From: an uncultured Collinsella sp.
GTDB taxonomy: Bacteria; Actinomycetota; Coriobacteriia; Coriobacteriales; Coriobacteriaceae
Assembly: GCA_934654515.1 (NCBI GenBank)
Contig: CAKUGA010000013.1
Location: forward strand, 1 to 29,682
DNA: 29,682 nt
Direction of reading: 5' to 3'
In this document: positions 1 through 7,283 of the stretch, piece after piece
Numbering within the stretch: position 1 is the stretch's first letter
How the letters are laid out: the number at the start of each line of letters is the position of its first letter
Position numbers and translations under genes: made by a program
Notes under the pieces: model-generated
Seen by the model: the letters and a program-made list of their open reading frames with translations, nothing else
Databases searched by the model: none
Told to the model about the DNA's origin: nothing

Positions 1-534
1 GACAAGTCGAGCAGGCCCTCAAACCGCCTTTCGGGCTCGGACTTTATGCACTACGCCAACGATAACGCGGTGGTCAAGGCGATCTACGACTTTACGCATG
101 GCTCTCTGCGTCCGCTGTTTATCGGTATCGTGGTGGCGCTGGTGCTCATGAGCCTGTATTTTCCCGTGCGCGATCTGTACGTGGCAAAGCGTTCGAGCGA
201 TATCTTGGCCAAGCAGGTCGAGATTCGCCAGCAGTACAACGACGAGCTGCAGAAAAGCGTCGACAAACTGCTCTCGGAGGAGGGCATTAAAGACGCGGCA
301 TCCGAGGACCTGGGCCTGGTGATGCCCGGCGAGAAGAGGATTGAAGTGCAGGGCCTGGACGACGATTCGGACTCGTCGTCGAGCAAAAAGTCCTCGAACG
401 CCAAGAAGGCCAGCAAAGTTGCCAAAGAGATCGAAGAGGTCGGCAAGGACGTGCCGTGGTACATCCAGACGCTCGATATGCTGTTTGGGTTTAACGGCGT
501 CGAGGGCCAGACGGTCGTGTCCAACGGCGAGTAG
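1..534 (+). CDS. Septum formation initiator (FtsB/DivIC-like) membrane protein, 5' end outside window
   Basis: The frame is open from the first base and the first ATG (46) has no ribosome binding site, so the gene probably begins upstream. The visible part has one hydrophobic segment at about residues 22-42 counted from Met46, then a charged helical stretch typical of a short coiled coil, a Ser/Lys-rich low-complexity linker and a tail with KDVPWYIQTLDMLFGFNG. A short cytoplasmic N-terminus, one transmembrane helix and an extracytoplasmic coiled coil is the FtsB/DivIC plan; these proteins bridge FtsL and FtsQ/DivIB in the divisome. The gene is followed after 20 nt by a Ppx/GppA phosphatase, so the two are likely cotranscribed. 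The family call rests on topology and length more than on a diagnostic motif. Confidence 0.7.
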   Translation, partial: DKSSRPSNRLSGSDFMHYANDNAVVKAIYDFTHGSLRPLFIGIVVALVLMSLYFPVRDLYVAKRSSDILAKQVEIRQQYNDELQKSVDKLLSEEGIKDAASEDLGLVMPGEKRIEVQGLDDDSDSSSSKKSSNAKKASKVAKEIEEVGKDVPWYIQTLDMLFGFNGVEGQTVVSNGE

Positions 535-554
535 CGCCCGGAGGGGAGTTCTCA

Positions 555-1562
555 ATGACGAATTGCAAACGATATAAGGTGGCGGCGATTGACCTGGGGA
601 CGGTGTCGTCGCGCCTGGTGCTGGCCCAGGTCGAGGGCGGGGTGATCGTGGAATCGTCCAAGCATACCGAGATTACCGACTTGGGCGAGGGCGTGGACGC
701 GACGGGGCGCTTTTGCGAGGCGGCCGTTGAGCGCGTGCTCGCCGCGTGTCGCATGTTTGTGGACGAGGCCCGTGCCTTTGGGGCCGCGTGCATCTGCACC
801 ACGTGCACGAGCGCCGCGCGCGATGCGTCCAATGCCGCGCTACTGCTGGACGGCCTGCGCGATCTGGGGCTCGAGCCGCAGGTGATTCCGGGCGAGGTCG
901 AGGCACGCCTGACGTTTTTTGGCGTGGCGCACGACTTTGCCGGCGAGCGCATCATCGTTGCCGATTCGGGCGGCGGATCCACGGAGCTCGCGACGGGCGT
1001 CTATGCACCAGAGCGCGGTATCTTTGCTCTGGAGGGAACGCGCTCGCTGGACATCGGTTGCCGTCGCGTGACCGAGCGGTTTTTCTCGGCGCTGCCGCCG
1101 TCGACGAACGAGCTTGCGGCTGCTGCCGGCTGGGCAAACGAGCAGTTCGCTGCCTATTTTGAGGGCCTGCCGAGCAATTTTGAGCGCGCCGAGCGCCTGG
1201 TCGCGGTGGGTGGTACCGTCACCACGCTCGTGGCACTCGTTCACGAGCTGGAGCCGTATGATTCGAGCTTTGTGCACCTGCGCGAGCTTTCGCTGGAGCA
1301 GGTTTCGGCCGCTATCGAGCGCATGTCCGCGCTGGATGTTGCGGGCATTGCCGCGTTGCCGGGTGTGCAACCCAAGCGCGCGGGCGTGATCTTGGCAGGC
1401 GCCGTGGTGATTCGCGAGCTCATGCGAGCCGGCGGCTACGACATGCTCACCGTAAGCGAGAACAGCCTGCTTGCCGGCATGGCCGCCACCATCAACGAGG
1501 TTCTCGACGGCGCGACCCCCACCATCGCCTGGACTCCCAGCCTCAGCACCTTCCAAGAGTAG
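555..1562 (+). CDS. ppx: Ppx/GppA family exopolyphosphatase / pppGpp phosphatase
   Basis: 335 residues starting at ATG 555, preceded by GGAGGGGAG with good spacing. The ASKHA-fold phosphate loops are visible: AIDLGTVSSRLVLA at about residues 11-24 and VADSGGGSTELA in the middle, then VAVGGTVTTLVAL. These phosphatases release terminal phosphate from polyphosphate and/or convert pppGpp to ppGpp. At about 335 residues it is the short two-domain form common in Actinobacteria, without the C-terminal HD extension of E. coli Ppx. It follows the septum initiator gene by 20 nt. Which substrate is preferred cannot be told from the sequence. Confidence 0.88.
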   Translation: MTNCKRYKVAAIDLGTVSSRLVLAQVEGGVIVESSKHTEITDLGEGVDATGRFCEAAVERVLAACRMFVDEARAFGAACICTTCTSAARDASNAALLLDGLRDLGLEPQVIPGEVEARLTFFGVAHDFAGERIIVADSGGGSTELATGVYAPERGIFALEGTRSLDIGCRRVTERFFSALPPSTNELAAAAGWANEQFAAYFEGLPSNFERAERLVAVGGTVTTLVALVHELEPYDSSFVHLRELSLEQVSAAIERMSALDVAGIAALPGVQPKRAGVILAGAVVIRELMRAGGYDMLTVSENSLLAGMAATINEVLDGATPTIAWTPSLSTFQE

Positions 1563-1782
1563 TCTTTTTGGGACGGTGCTTTTTAGCTGCATCGCCCACT
1601 CGAGACTTTCCGCGATTGAGTTCCGGAGCCAGTCCTTCGCGGCACAGTCTTTATTTAAACCGTCCAAGTTTTGGGATGCAGTTCACTTTCGGCTTGGCTG
1701 TCGATGGCACCCCTACAGTGGGGTTTCTTGACTGGTGTTTTTCGCTCGATGGGACAAAGACCTGTAAAACCCATATTCAAAG
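1563..1782. other. Intergenic stretch after the Ppx-like gene, no gene supported
   Basis: No reading frame here has a ribosome binding site or recognisable product. A short hairpin (ACCCC 1709-1713 with GGGGT 1720-1724) followed by TTTCTTG could weakly terminate the upstream gene. Otherwise nothing is seen. Confidence 0.5.
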
Positions 1783-1820
1783 AACGGGCGGACTCCAAGT
1801 ACGCCTGGAGTCCGCCCGTT
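1783..1820. terminator. Strong hairpin between convergent ppx and precursor genes
   Basis: A perfect 15-bp stem (1783-1797 with 1806-1820, AACGGGCGGACTCCA and its complement) closes an 8-nt loop. It sits between the convergent Ppx-like gene and the minus-strand peptide precursor genes. T residues follow on both strands (GTTTAG rightward, GTTCTTT leftward), so it may act in both directions. Confidence 0.75.
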
Positions 1821-1871
1821 TAGTCGTGCAAGAGAAGTTAGCACAATCGATAACTGCCGTGTTGTAAAAGG

Positions 1872-2045
1872 TTACCAATCTTCCGGCGAACCGACCCCGG
1901 TCCCAATGTCGCCGCGATCGGTGGTCTCACCGGTCTCGGGATCGATAACCACCCAAGAAATGGGGCCGGATGCGGTGCAGACGGCATCTTCCTTACCGAA
2001 TTCGACAACTTCCATAGCAGGCGCATTGTACTGATTCTTAGACAC
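1872..2045 (-). CDS. RiPP precursor peptide 2 (57 aa), lasso-type leader
   Basis: A 57-residue peptide starting at GTG 2045, with GGAG about 8 nt upstream. Its first 20 residues (MSKNQYNAPAMEVVEFGKED) nearly match those of the neighbouring precursor, including the Tyr-x-x-Pro motif that PqqD-like recognition elements bind in lasso-type leaders. The leader ends at Cys-Thr-Ala-Ser-Gly; the rest begins PISWVVIDPETGETTDRG and ends GVGSPEDW. Gly27 to Asp35 are nine residues apart, the ring size of many lasso macrolactams, although no cyclase is present nearby. It is the second gene of a minus-strand pair facing away from the maturation operon. No annotation tool would normally call a gene this short; the evidence is leader conservation and context. 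Confidence 0.75.
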   Translation of the reverse strand: MSKNQYNAPAMEVVEFGKEDAVCTASGPISWVVIDPETGETTDRGDIGTGVGSPEDW

Positions 2046-2063
2046 TTGCGTTGCTCCGTTCCT

Positions 2064-2079
2064 CGGGATCGGAATCCCG
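2064..2079 (-). promoter_or_regulatory. Small hairpin between the two precursor genes
   Basis: CGGGAT (2064-2069) pairs with ATCCCG (2074-2079) around a 4-nt loop in the 59-nt gap between the precursor genes. There is no T run after it, so it may be a partial attenuator or RNA-processing site that sets the ratio of the two peptides. The role is inferred. Confidence 0.35.
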
Positions 2080-2104
2080 GGTCGCGAGACTTACACGGAC
2101 AATT

Positions 2105-2203
2105 TTAGTCACCCCACTCGATCTGACCGGACTCCGTAATGATGTCTTCATTACCGAATTCCACGACCTCCATAGCAGGCGCATCGTACTGATTCTCAGA
2201 CAT
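2105..2203 (-). CDS. RiPP precursor peptide 1 (32 aa), lasso-type leader with very short core
   Basis: A 32-residue peptide from ATG 2203 preceded by a very strong Shine-Dalgarno (AAAGGAGG, 2211-2218 on the plus strand). The leader MSENQYDAPAMEVVEFGNED carries Tyr-x-x-Pro and an acidic end, followed by IITESG and only six more residues, QIEWGD. Aligned with precursor 2, the common element at the leader/core border is Thr-x-Ser-Gly-x-Ile-x-Trp. The core is unusually short for a RiPP. A good promoter lies just upstream, and the maturation genes run divergently on the other strand from 2521. The strength of RBS and promoter suggests high expression, as expected for a precursor. Confidence 0.8.
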   Translation of the reverse strand: MSENQYDAPAMEVVEFGNEDIITESGQIEWGD

Positions 2204-2246
2204 TTGCAGACCTCCTTTCCTCCTGTAATTTTGCAATGTAATTTTT

Positions 2247-2275
2247 AGTCTAATTCTATGACGGCTGGCAGTCAA
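2247..2275 (-). promoter_or_regulatory. Promoter of the precursor pair
   Basis: Reading the minus strand, TTGACT (2270-2275) and TAGACT (2247-2252) are separated by exactly 17 nt. Transcription would start about 35-40 nt before the ATG of precursor 1. This is the best sigma-70-type promoter seen in the divergent region. Confidence 0.65.
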
Positions 2276-2283
2276 CAAGGGGG

Positions 2284-2311
2284 CTGACATGCGGAAATCC
2301 CCACATATGCT
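2284..2311 (+). promoter_or_regulatory. Possible promoter of the RiPP maturation operon
   Basis: CTGACA (2284-2289) and TATGCT (2306-2311) have a 16-nt spacer and point toward the nucleotidyltransferase gene, with a roughly 200-nt leader. It is nearly back-to-back with the precursor promoter. It is plausible but less close to consensus than the minus-strand one. Confidence 0.35.
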
Positions 2312-2520
2312 GTACTTATGGTAACTTTTTATCGGATTCGTGAATGATGGCTTTCCGCCTGGGGTCATGTGGCATATTCCGTTGTGCTTGCCAGTACCAT
2401 CCCCACCAGATGGGGGTAATATGCCTGCTATAGGTTGTTCCGATATGCTGACGTGGCGGTTACCATAGGGATTCCCGCTGCCATTGCGGGCTATCTGAGT
2501 AGACTGGAAAGACGACGACA

Positions 2521-3702
2521 TTGCTTGAAAGTACCGTTTGCCAAATCATCCGTTCGGCGTTCTCCGAAGACGGGTCGTTGAAGTTGCCGGAAGGCCTTGA
2601 GCCTTCGGTTGTGTATGCCGAGCTGCAGGCCCAGGCTATCCCCGGGTTTGCGTTGTTGCCGGGCGGGCTGCTTGACGCCTGTGCCGACAACGCGCTTGCC
2701 GCTGCCTGGCTCAACCACGATCTAGGTCGTCGTGCCTTGTTTGGGCATTTGCTTGACGTGCAGGATGAGGTGCTCTCCGTTTTGGAGGCAAAGGGTATCC
2801 CGACCGTCATCCTAAAAGGCGCGGCGGCGGGCATGCTGTATCCTGATCCGGGCTTGCGTTCCTATGGTGACATCGACTTTATGGTGTCTCCTGCCGATTT
2901 TAAGCGCGCCCGCGCTGCGTTGGTGGCCGCAGGTTTTGAGGACAAGGACGACGACGGCGTTTGCGATCACCACGTAGGGTTGGACAAGGACGGCGTGCAC
3001 TTGGAGCTTCATTGGGAGCCAAACGGCATTCCCCAGGGCACACCTGGTTTGAAGACCCTGTTCCAGGAAGCGCTCGGACACACGGAAGCAGCTTGCGTGC
3101 AGGGGCACAGCTTCCCCGTGTTCCCCCCTATGGTCAACGGCGTCGTTTTGCTGCTTCATGCGCGCAAGCACCTGGCGCTCGGGGGTTTGGGCTTCCGCCA
3201 GGTGATTGACTGGATGCTGTTTGCGAAGGCATATCTCGCCCATGATGGCTGGACGGAGTTTTCCGAGCTTTTGGGCGATGAGCGCGTCAAGCGCACGGCA
3301 ACGTGCCTCACGCGTTTCTGCCAGATATACCTGGGCCTTCCCGAGGAGGGCTTCGAATGGTGCGCCGAGGTGGAGCCCGCCGTTTGTGTCGACCTGCTCG
3401 AGCATGTGATGCTGCTGGGTAATTTCGGTAAGAAGATCAAGGGCAAGACCGGTGCTACAGCGCTATCGGGAATCCGAGGCCCCGTCGGCTTTTTCAGGTA
3501 TCTCCAAAGAGGCGGCGTATGCAACTGGAAAGCCGCGCGCAAGCATGCGCTGCTGCGTCCTTTCGCCTGGGTGTACCAAGCGGGGCGGTGCGTTCGCGTG
3601 ATTTTGACGCGCAAGGACATTGCGGGTAGCGTGCGTTTCGATATGGAGGAAACCGCCCGGCGCCGCAACCTCGGTTCGGAGATGGGGCTGTATGATCGCT
3701 GA
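2521..3702 (+). CDS. RiPP-associated nucleotidyltransferase (NTP_transf_5 family)
   Basis: 393 residues from a TTG start with GGAAAG upstream. Motifs of the NTP_transf_5 (PF14907) family are clear: VILKGAAAGMLYPDPGLRSY at about 97-116, followed directly by GDIDF (the paired metal-binding Asp residues) and then HLELHW at about 160-165 (third acidic residue). This is the minimal Pol-beta-like nucleotidyltransferase fold. Members occur in lasso-peptide and related RiPP clusters, where they are thought to modify the precursor or product; the exact reaction here is unknown. It is first in a five-gene operon and overlaps the next gene by 11 nt. The upstream 317 nt contain divergent promoters. The TTG start is the weakest part of the call. 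Confidence 0.8.
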   Translation: MLESTVCQIIRSAFSEDGSLKLPEGLEPSVVYAELQAQAIPGFALLPGGLLDACADNALAAAWLNHDLGRRALFGHLLDVQDEVLSVLEAKGIPTVILKGAAAGMLYPDPGLRSYGDIDFMVSPADFKRARAALVAAGFEDKDDDGVCDHHVGLDKDGVHLELHWEPNGIPQGTPGLKTLFQEALGHTEAACVQGHSFPVFPPMVNGVVLLLHARKHLALGGLGFRQVIDWMLFAKAYLAHDGWTEFSELLGDERVKRTATCLTRFCQIYLGLPEEGFEWCAEVEPAVCVDLLEHVMLLGNFGKKIKGKTGATALSGIRGPVGFFRYLQRGGVCNWKAARKHALLRPFAWVYQAGRCVRVILTRKDIAGSVRFDMEETARRRNLGSEMGLYDR

Positions 3703-4213
3703 TAACGAAGCGGTTCCCGTAACCAAAAGCACATTCAGGGAAGTACTCGCCCGCGACGGCGTGCTCGTGTACCGCACGCGCGGCGTGTCCATGGAGCCTA
3801 TGCTGCGGCAGGGTCGCGACCTTGTGACCATCAGGGCGGCGAAGCCCGGCGAGCGTTTCCACGAGAACGATGTGGTGCTGTATTACCGGGCGGCTGGTAG
3901 GTACGTGCTGCATCGCATCGTGGGGGTGGGCCCTGCGGGCTACGTTATCCTTGGCGACAATTGCGTCACCTATGAACGCGATGTCCCGTTCAAAGACGTG
4001 CTCGGCATCTTGGTCTCGTTCGTGCGCGATGGCAAGATGTACTCGGTCGACGATCCCGATTACCTTGCTTATGTAAGCAAGCTGCGCCGGGGCGAACGCT
4101 GCCGTATCGCAAGGCGCCGGGTGGCCATGCGGGCAAAACGGACGCTCAAGCGCGCGTTTCCCGGCCTATCAAGACGTTGGAATCAGCGGAAGCGAGGAAG
4201 GGGAAGGTCATGA
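3692..4213 (+). CDS. Soluble S24/S26-family serine peptidase of the RiPP operon
   Basis: 173 residues from ATG 3692, overlapping the upstream gene by 11 nt, with GGAG at good spacing. The signal-peptidase fold is shown by TRGVSMEPMLRQGRDLV (nucleophile Ser33), YVLHRIVGVG (His74 where bacterial signal peptidase I has Lys) and ILGDN. The Ser/His arrangement is that of archaeal and eukaryotic-type S26B enzymes. No transmembrane helix is visible, so this is not a standard membrane signal peptidase. Its place between the nucleotidyltransferase and the kinase-like gene suggests it cuts the leader off the precursor, filling the role normally taken by the lasso B2 protease; that is inference. The C-terminus is highly basic (RRW, KRGRGRS). 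Confidence 0.75.
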   Translation: MIADNEAVPVTKSTFREVLARDGVLVYRTRGVSMEPMLRQGRDLVTIRAAKPGERFHENDVVLYYRAAGRYVLHRIVGVGPAGYVILGDNCVTYERDVPFKDVLGILVSFVRDGKMYSVDDPDYLAYVSKLRRGERCRIARRRVAMRAKRTLKRAFPGLSRRWNQRKRGRGRS

Positions 4214-4983
4214 TGCAAAGCGAAGATAGCGAGCATCTTTTGAGGTTTAGGCTCGCGGGCGTTCCGGTGCAGGTGGCTTCTCGTTTCGGCATGCTCGAAC
4301 GGGTTGGCGAGCCGTATCTGGATGAGCACGCGGACGATGAGCCCTTGTTTACCATAAGGGCTAGCGATGACGATCTGGCATTCGATAGGGCGATGGCTCC
4401 AGAATACCCCGACCCCTGCGTTGAGCTTTGCACCGTGCATCGGCTGATTGCCGAGAAGGTTGCTCCGCTGCGCCGCGTGGTGTTCCATTCTTGCGTGGTC
4501 GAGTACGAAGGACGCGCATTCGCCTTCACCGCACGCAGCGGCACCGGCAAGTCAACGCACGCGCGGCTATGGATGCGATATCTTGGCGACCGGGGGGGGG
4601 TGAAGATCCTCTGCGGGGACAAGCCGTTCCTATACGTCCCCGAGCGTGGGGAACCCATGGTCTACGGATGCCCGTGGACGGGCAAGGAAGGTTGGGGGTA
4701 TAACGGGCACGCTCCGCTTGCCGGCATCTGCGTGCTTCGCCAGGCACCAACTTGCTCCATCGAGCGCTTGGCCCCAGCCGATGCCTCGGAAACCATCGTG
4801 AGGCAATGCTATATACCGCGCAAAAGCCCTGTTGGCGCATTGACGGCCTTAAGATGCATCGATCGGGTGCTCGCCGAAGTGCCCGTGTGGGCAATGGGGT
4901 GCGATATATCGGAAACCGCTGTCAAAACCTCGTTCGAGGCCATGACCGGGCAGTCATATGCAAAGGTTGTTCGCAAGCAATAG
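4210..4983 (+). CDS. HPr kinase-like P-loop protein (RiPP kinase family)
   Basis: 257 residues; ATG 4210 overlaps the upstream stop as ATGA and has AGGAAGGGG upstream. The core VVFHSCVVEYEGRAFAFTA is followed by the Walker A loop RSGTGKST (about 109-116), CGDKPFL and YGCPWTGKEGWGYN, the order found in HPr kinase-related proteins of lasso-type clusters (for example the kinase that phosphorylates the C-terminal Ser in paeninodin-like pathways). It probably phosphorylates the precursor or mature peptide; neither precursor ends in Ser, so the target residue is unclear. The gene contains an uninterrupted run of nine G residues (4592-4600) just after the P-loop, a possible slippage site. It is cotranscribed with the peptidase and the PqqD-like gene. 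Confidence 0.75.
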   Translation: MMQSEDSEHLLRFRLAGVPVQVASRFGMLERVGEPYLDEHADDEPLFTIRASDDDLAFDRAMAPEYPDPCVELCTVHRLIAEKVAPLRRVVFHSCVVEYEGRAFAFTARSGTGKSTHARLWMRYLGDRGGVKILCGDKPFLYVPERGEPMVYGCPWTGKEGWGYNGHAPLAGICVLRQAPTCSIERLAPADASETIVRQCYIPRKSPVGALTALRCIDRVLAEVPVWAMGCDISETAVKTSFEAMTGQSYAKVVRKQ

Positions 4984-5008
4984 GGAAACGGCATGAAGGG
5001 AGTTAGCC

Positions 5009-5275
5009 ATGAACATCAAGAAAGGCTTTGTTATCCAGGAAGTAGGCGGTCAATGGGTTGCCGTCGCAACGGGGGCGGCGGCTGCGGAGTTCAGCGGCAT
5101 CGTGAAGCTTAACGACACCGCCGCGATCGTATGGCGCGGTATCGAGGAGGGTTTGTCGCGCGACCAGATTGTTGCGCGCGTGGTTGAGTCGTACGATGTG
5201 GACGAGCCGCGCGCGGCTGCCGATGTCGACACCTTCCTGCAGGCGCTTGTGAAGGCGGGGATCGCCTCGGAGTAG
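5009..5275 (+). CDS. PqqD-like RiPP recognition element protein
   Basis: 88 residues from ATG 5009 with GAAGGGAG upstream, 25 nt after the kinase-like gene. Length, the LNDTAAIVWRGIEEGLSRDQ segment and the acidic helix before FLQALVKAGI are typical of PqqD-family (B1-type) proteins. These form a winged-helix that binds the leader peptide, often through Tyr-x-x-Pro, and deliver it to modifying enzymes. Both precursor leaders in this locus carry that motif. It is therefore the likely hub that presents the precursors to the nucleotidyltransferase, kinase and peptidase. Confidence 0.82.
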   Translation: MNIKKGFVIQEVGGQWVAVATGAAAAEFSGIVKLNDTAAIVWRGIEEGLSRDQIVARVVESYDVDEPRAAADVDTFLQALVKAGIASE

Positions 5276-5312
5276 GCTACGCCTCTCGGGCGGTAGAGAT
5301 GCGCCGATTCGG

Positions 5313-5336
5313 AGGGGCAAACGGCAAAGTGCCCCT
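5313..5336 (+). promoter_or_regulatory. Intra-operon hairpin before the exporter gene
   Basis: AGGGGCA (5313-5319) pairs with TGCCCCT (5330-5336) around a 10-nt loop in the 162-nt gap between the PqqD-like and ABC transporter genes. It lacks a long T run; it may reduce readthrough or protect the upstream mRNA. Confidence 0.35.
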
Positions 5337-5437
5337 TGCTGCGCGGCGCCCGACCTTGTGTCCTTAATCGCGAAGGGCGCTTCGACTGCGGGATCGGGGC
5401 CCCTTCACATTGTGTTTCCCGCAAGGAGGCCAGTCTC

Positions 5438-7123
5438 GTGGATTCCGGTTCCAAGCTGCATGCCGTTCCCTGGATGATTCGCGTTTTAGGGAGCCGTCTC
5501 TGGATGGTTGTCGCCCTTGTCGGACTTGAAGTGGTCATCGCCGGTGGCGGTGTTTACACCGCATGGGTGATGCGCGATCTGGTCAATGCCGCGGTTGGCG
5601 GCGCTTCTGATGCGCTTCGCCTCAGCGTTGTCGTGTTCGCGGCCGTTTCGGCTGCGTTGATCGCGCTGCAGGCGCTGTATCGCTTTCTGCAGGAACGTGC
5701 GCGCACGATGTTCCAGAATATCCTTAGGCTAAGATTCCTCGACAAAGTGTTGCATGCCGAGCTTTCCAGCGTGCAGGCTGTCCACACCGGCGAATGGATG
5801 AGCCGCCTGACCGATGATGCGCGTATCGTGGCATCCAATGCCACCACGGTTGTGCCTTCTGCGGCGGGTATGCTTGCCCGGCTTGTCGGAGCGCTTGCGT
5901 TGCTTGTCGTCATGATTCCTCAAATCGCTTGGATGCTCATTCCCGCGGGAATCGTGCTCGCTGGGTTCACGTTGGGCTTTCGTCGCGTGCTCAAACGCCT
6001 TCACAAGCGCATCCGCGAAACCGATGGATGCGCACGTTCCCATCTTGTCGAGTGCCTTAACAGCCTGCTTGTCGTGAAGAGCTTCCAGAGGGAAGATTTC
6101 GCCGAACGCGGCGCTGCTGTGCTGTTGGAAGACTATCGGGCTGCATGCATGCGGCGTATTCGATTCTCCAATTTGTGCAACATCGGATTTGGATTGGCCA
6201 TGAACGGCGCGTATCTGGTGGCTGCCGCCTATTGCGCATATGGGATCCTCGGAGGCTCGGTGAGCTACGGTACGTTCGTGGCGGCGTTGCAGCTTGTCGG
6301 TCAGGTGCAGGGCCCGTTGGCTAACATCTCGGGTTGCATTCCGCGGTATTTCGCTATGACGGCCAGTGCTGAGCGCCTGATGGATGCCGAAGCGCTGCCT
6401 TATGATGGCGTTGCCGATTCGGAGGAGGGACCCACAGCGGACACGACGGGTTTTGCCGGCTTGGAGCTGCGTGGGGTGTCATGTCGATACGGCTCCGAGA
6501 CGTCCAATGTCGCCGACGCCTGCGGCCCGCGGGCGATTCGTTGCCCCGACATGAACATCGGGCGAGGCGAGTTCGTTGCGTTCACCGGTCCGAGCGGCTG
6601 CGGAAAGTCAACCACGCTGAAGGCGATGATGGCGTTTTGCCCTTGCGAAACGGGTGAGTGCTGCGTGCTGCTTGGGGACGGGTCCCGCCAGCCTCTGACG
6701 GCGCGCTGGCGTTCCCTTTTCTCCTATGTGCCCCAGGGCAACCACCTTATGGGCGGTACGGTGCGCGAAGCGGTCGCCTTCGGCGATACGGAAGGAGCTT
6801 CCTGCGATTTGCGCATGTGGGATGCGTTGCGTATCGCATGCGCCGATTTTGTGCGGGAGATGCCCAGGGGGCTTGATTCGCAGTTGGGCGAAAGCGGTGG
6901 CGGCTTATCGGAGGGTCAGGTTCAGCGCCTGGCCATAGCCCGTGCGGTTTTCAGCAATAGGCCAGTGCTCCTATTGGACGAGGCGACCTGTTCGCTAGAT
7001 CCCGATACGGAACGGCGCGTTCTGCAAAACCTGAGCGCTTTGACGGACAAGACCGTTATCGCGGTAACCCATCGTCCTGCAGCGCTTGAAGTGTGCGACA
7101 AGCGCATCGAGTTTTCAGAATGA
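5438..7123 (+). CDS. ABC exporter (permease fused to ATPase) of the RiPP locus
   Basis: 561 residues from GTG 5438, chosen because AAGGAGG (5423-5429) sits 8 nt upstream; the frame is open further upstream but without a ribosome site. The N-terminal half has the six-helix exporter domain (first helix about 19-41). The C-terminal half has Walker A GPSGCGKSTT, the signature GGLSEGQVQRLAIARA, Walker B VLLLDEAT and the switch-region TVIAVTHRP. It is a half-transporter that would act as a homodimer. There is no C39 peptidase domain, so leader removal must be done by another protein. Located last among the maturation genes, it presumably exports the finished peptide and may confer self-immunity. 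Confidence 0.9.
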   Translation: MDSGSKLHAVPWMIRVLGSRLWMVVALVGLEVVIAGGGVYTAWVMRDLVNAAVGGASDALRLSVVVFAAVSAALIALQALYRFLQERARTMFQNILRLRFLDKVLHAELSSVQAVHTGEWMSRLTDDARIVASNATTVVPSAAGMLARLVGALALLVVMIPQIAWMLIPAGIVLAGFTLGFRRVLKRLHKRIRETDGCARSHLVECLNSLLVVKSFQREDFAERGAAVLLEDYRAACMRRIRFSNLCNIGFGLAMNGAYLVAAAYCAYGILGGSVSYGTFVAALQLVGQVQGPLANISGCIPRYFAMTASAERLMDAEALPYDGVADSEEGPTADTTGFAGLELRGVSCRYGSETSNVADACGPRAIRCPDMNIGRGEFVAFTGPSGCGKSTTLKAMMAFCPCETGECCVLLGDGSRQPLTARWRSLFSYVPQGNHLMGGTVREAVAFGDTEGASCDLRMWDALRIACADFVREMPRGLDSQLGESGGGLSEGQVQRLAIARAVFSNRPVLLLDEATCSLDPDTERRVLQNLSALTDKTVIAVTHRPAALEVCDKRIEFSE

Positions 7124-7266
7124 CATCGGGCTTTGGCGTTGCGATGGCCCGCGTTGATCCCGTGCCGCAAAAGGCTCCTCTTCTAACTGCTGGACTCTCG
7201 GATAAGGCAGATGTATGGGGGCTGTCGCATGGTGTAAAACCGCCCCTAACCAGACAAGTCGGCTGA
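7120..7266 (+). CDS. Possible small coupled protein (48 aa) after the exporter
   Basis: A 48-codon frame begins at an ATG that overlaps the exporter stop codon as ATGA, the usual layout for translational coupling. The product starts MTSGFGVAMARVDPVPQ and ends GLSHGVKPPLTRQVG, with no recognisable domain. The next frame starts 17 nt later. There is no separate ribosome binding site. It may be a small immunity or accessory protein, or a chance frame. Confidence 0.3.
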   Translation: MTSGFGVAMARVDPVPQKAPLLTAGLSDKADVWGLSHGVKPPLTRQVG

Positions 7267-7283
7267 TGGCGAAGGGGGCGAAC

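Noticed and set aside
5299..5367. 22-codon frame (MRRFGGANGK start) between the PqqD-like and exporter genes
   Set aside because: Considered as a third precursor, but it lacks the Tyr-x-x-Pro leader and a ribosome site, and overlaps a hairpin.
1872..7123. Canonical lasso peptide cluster
   Set aside because: Leader, PqqD-like, kinase, nucleotidyltransferase and exporter fit, but no asparagine-synthetase-like cyclase or transglutaminase-like protease is encoded in the window.
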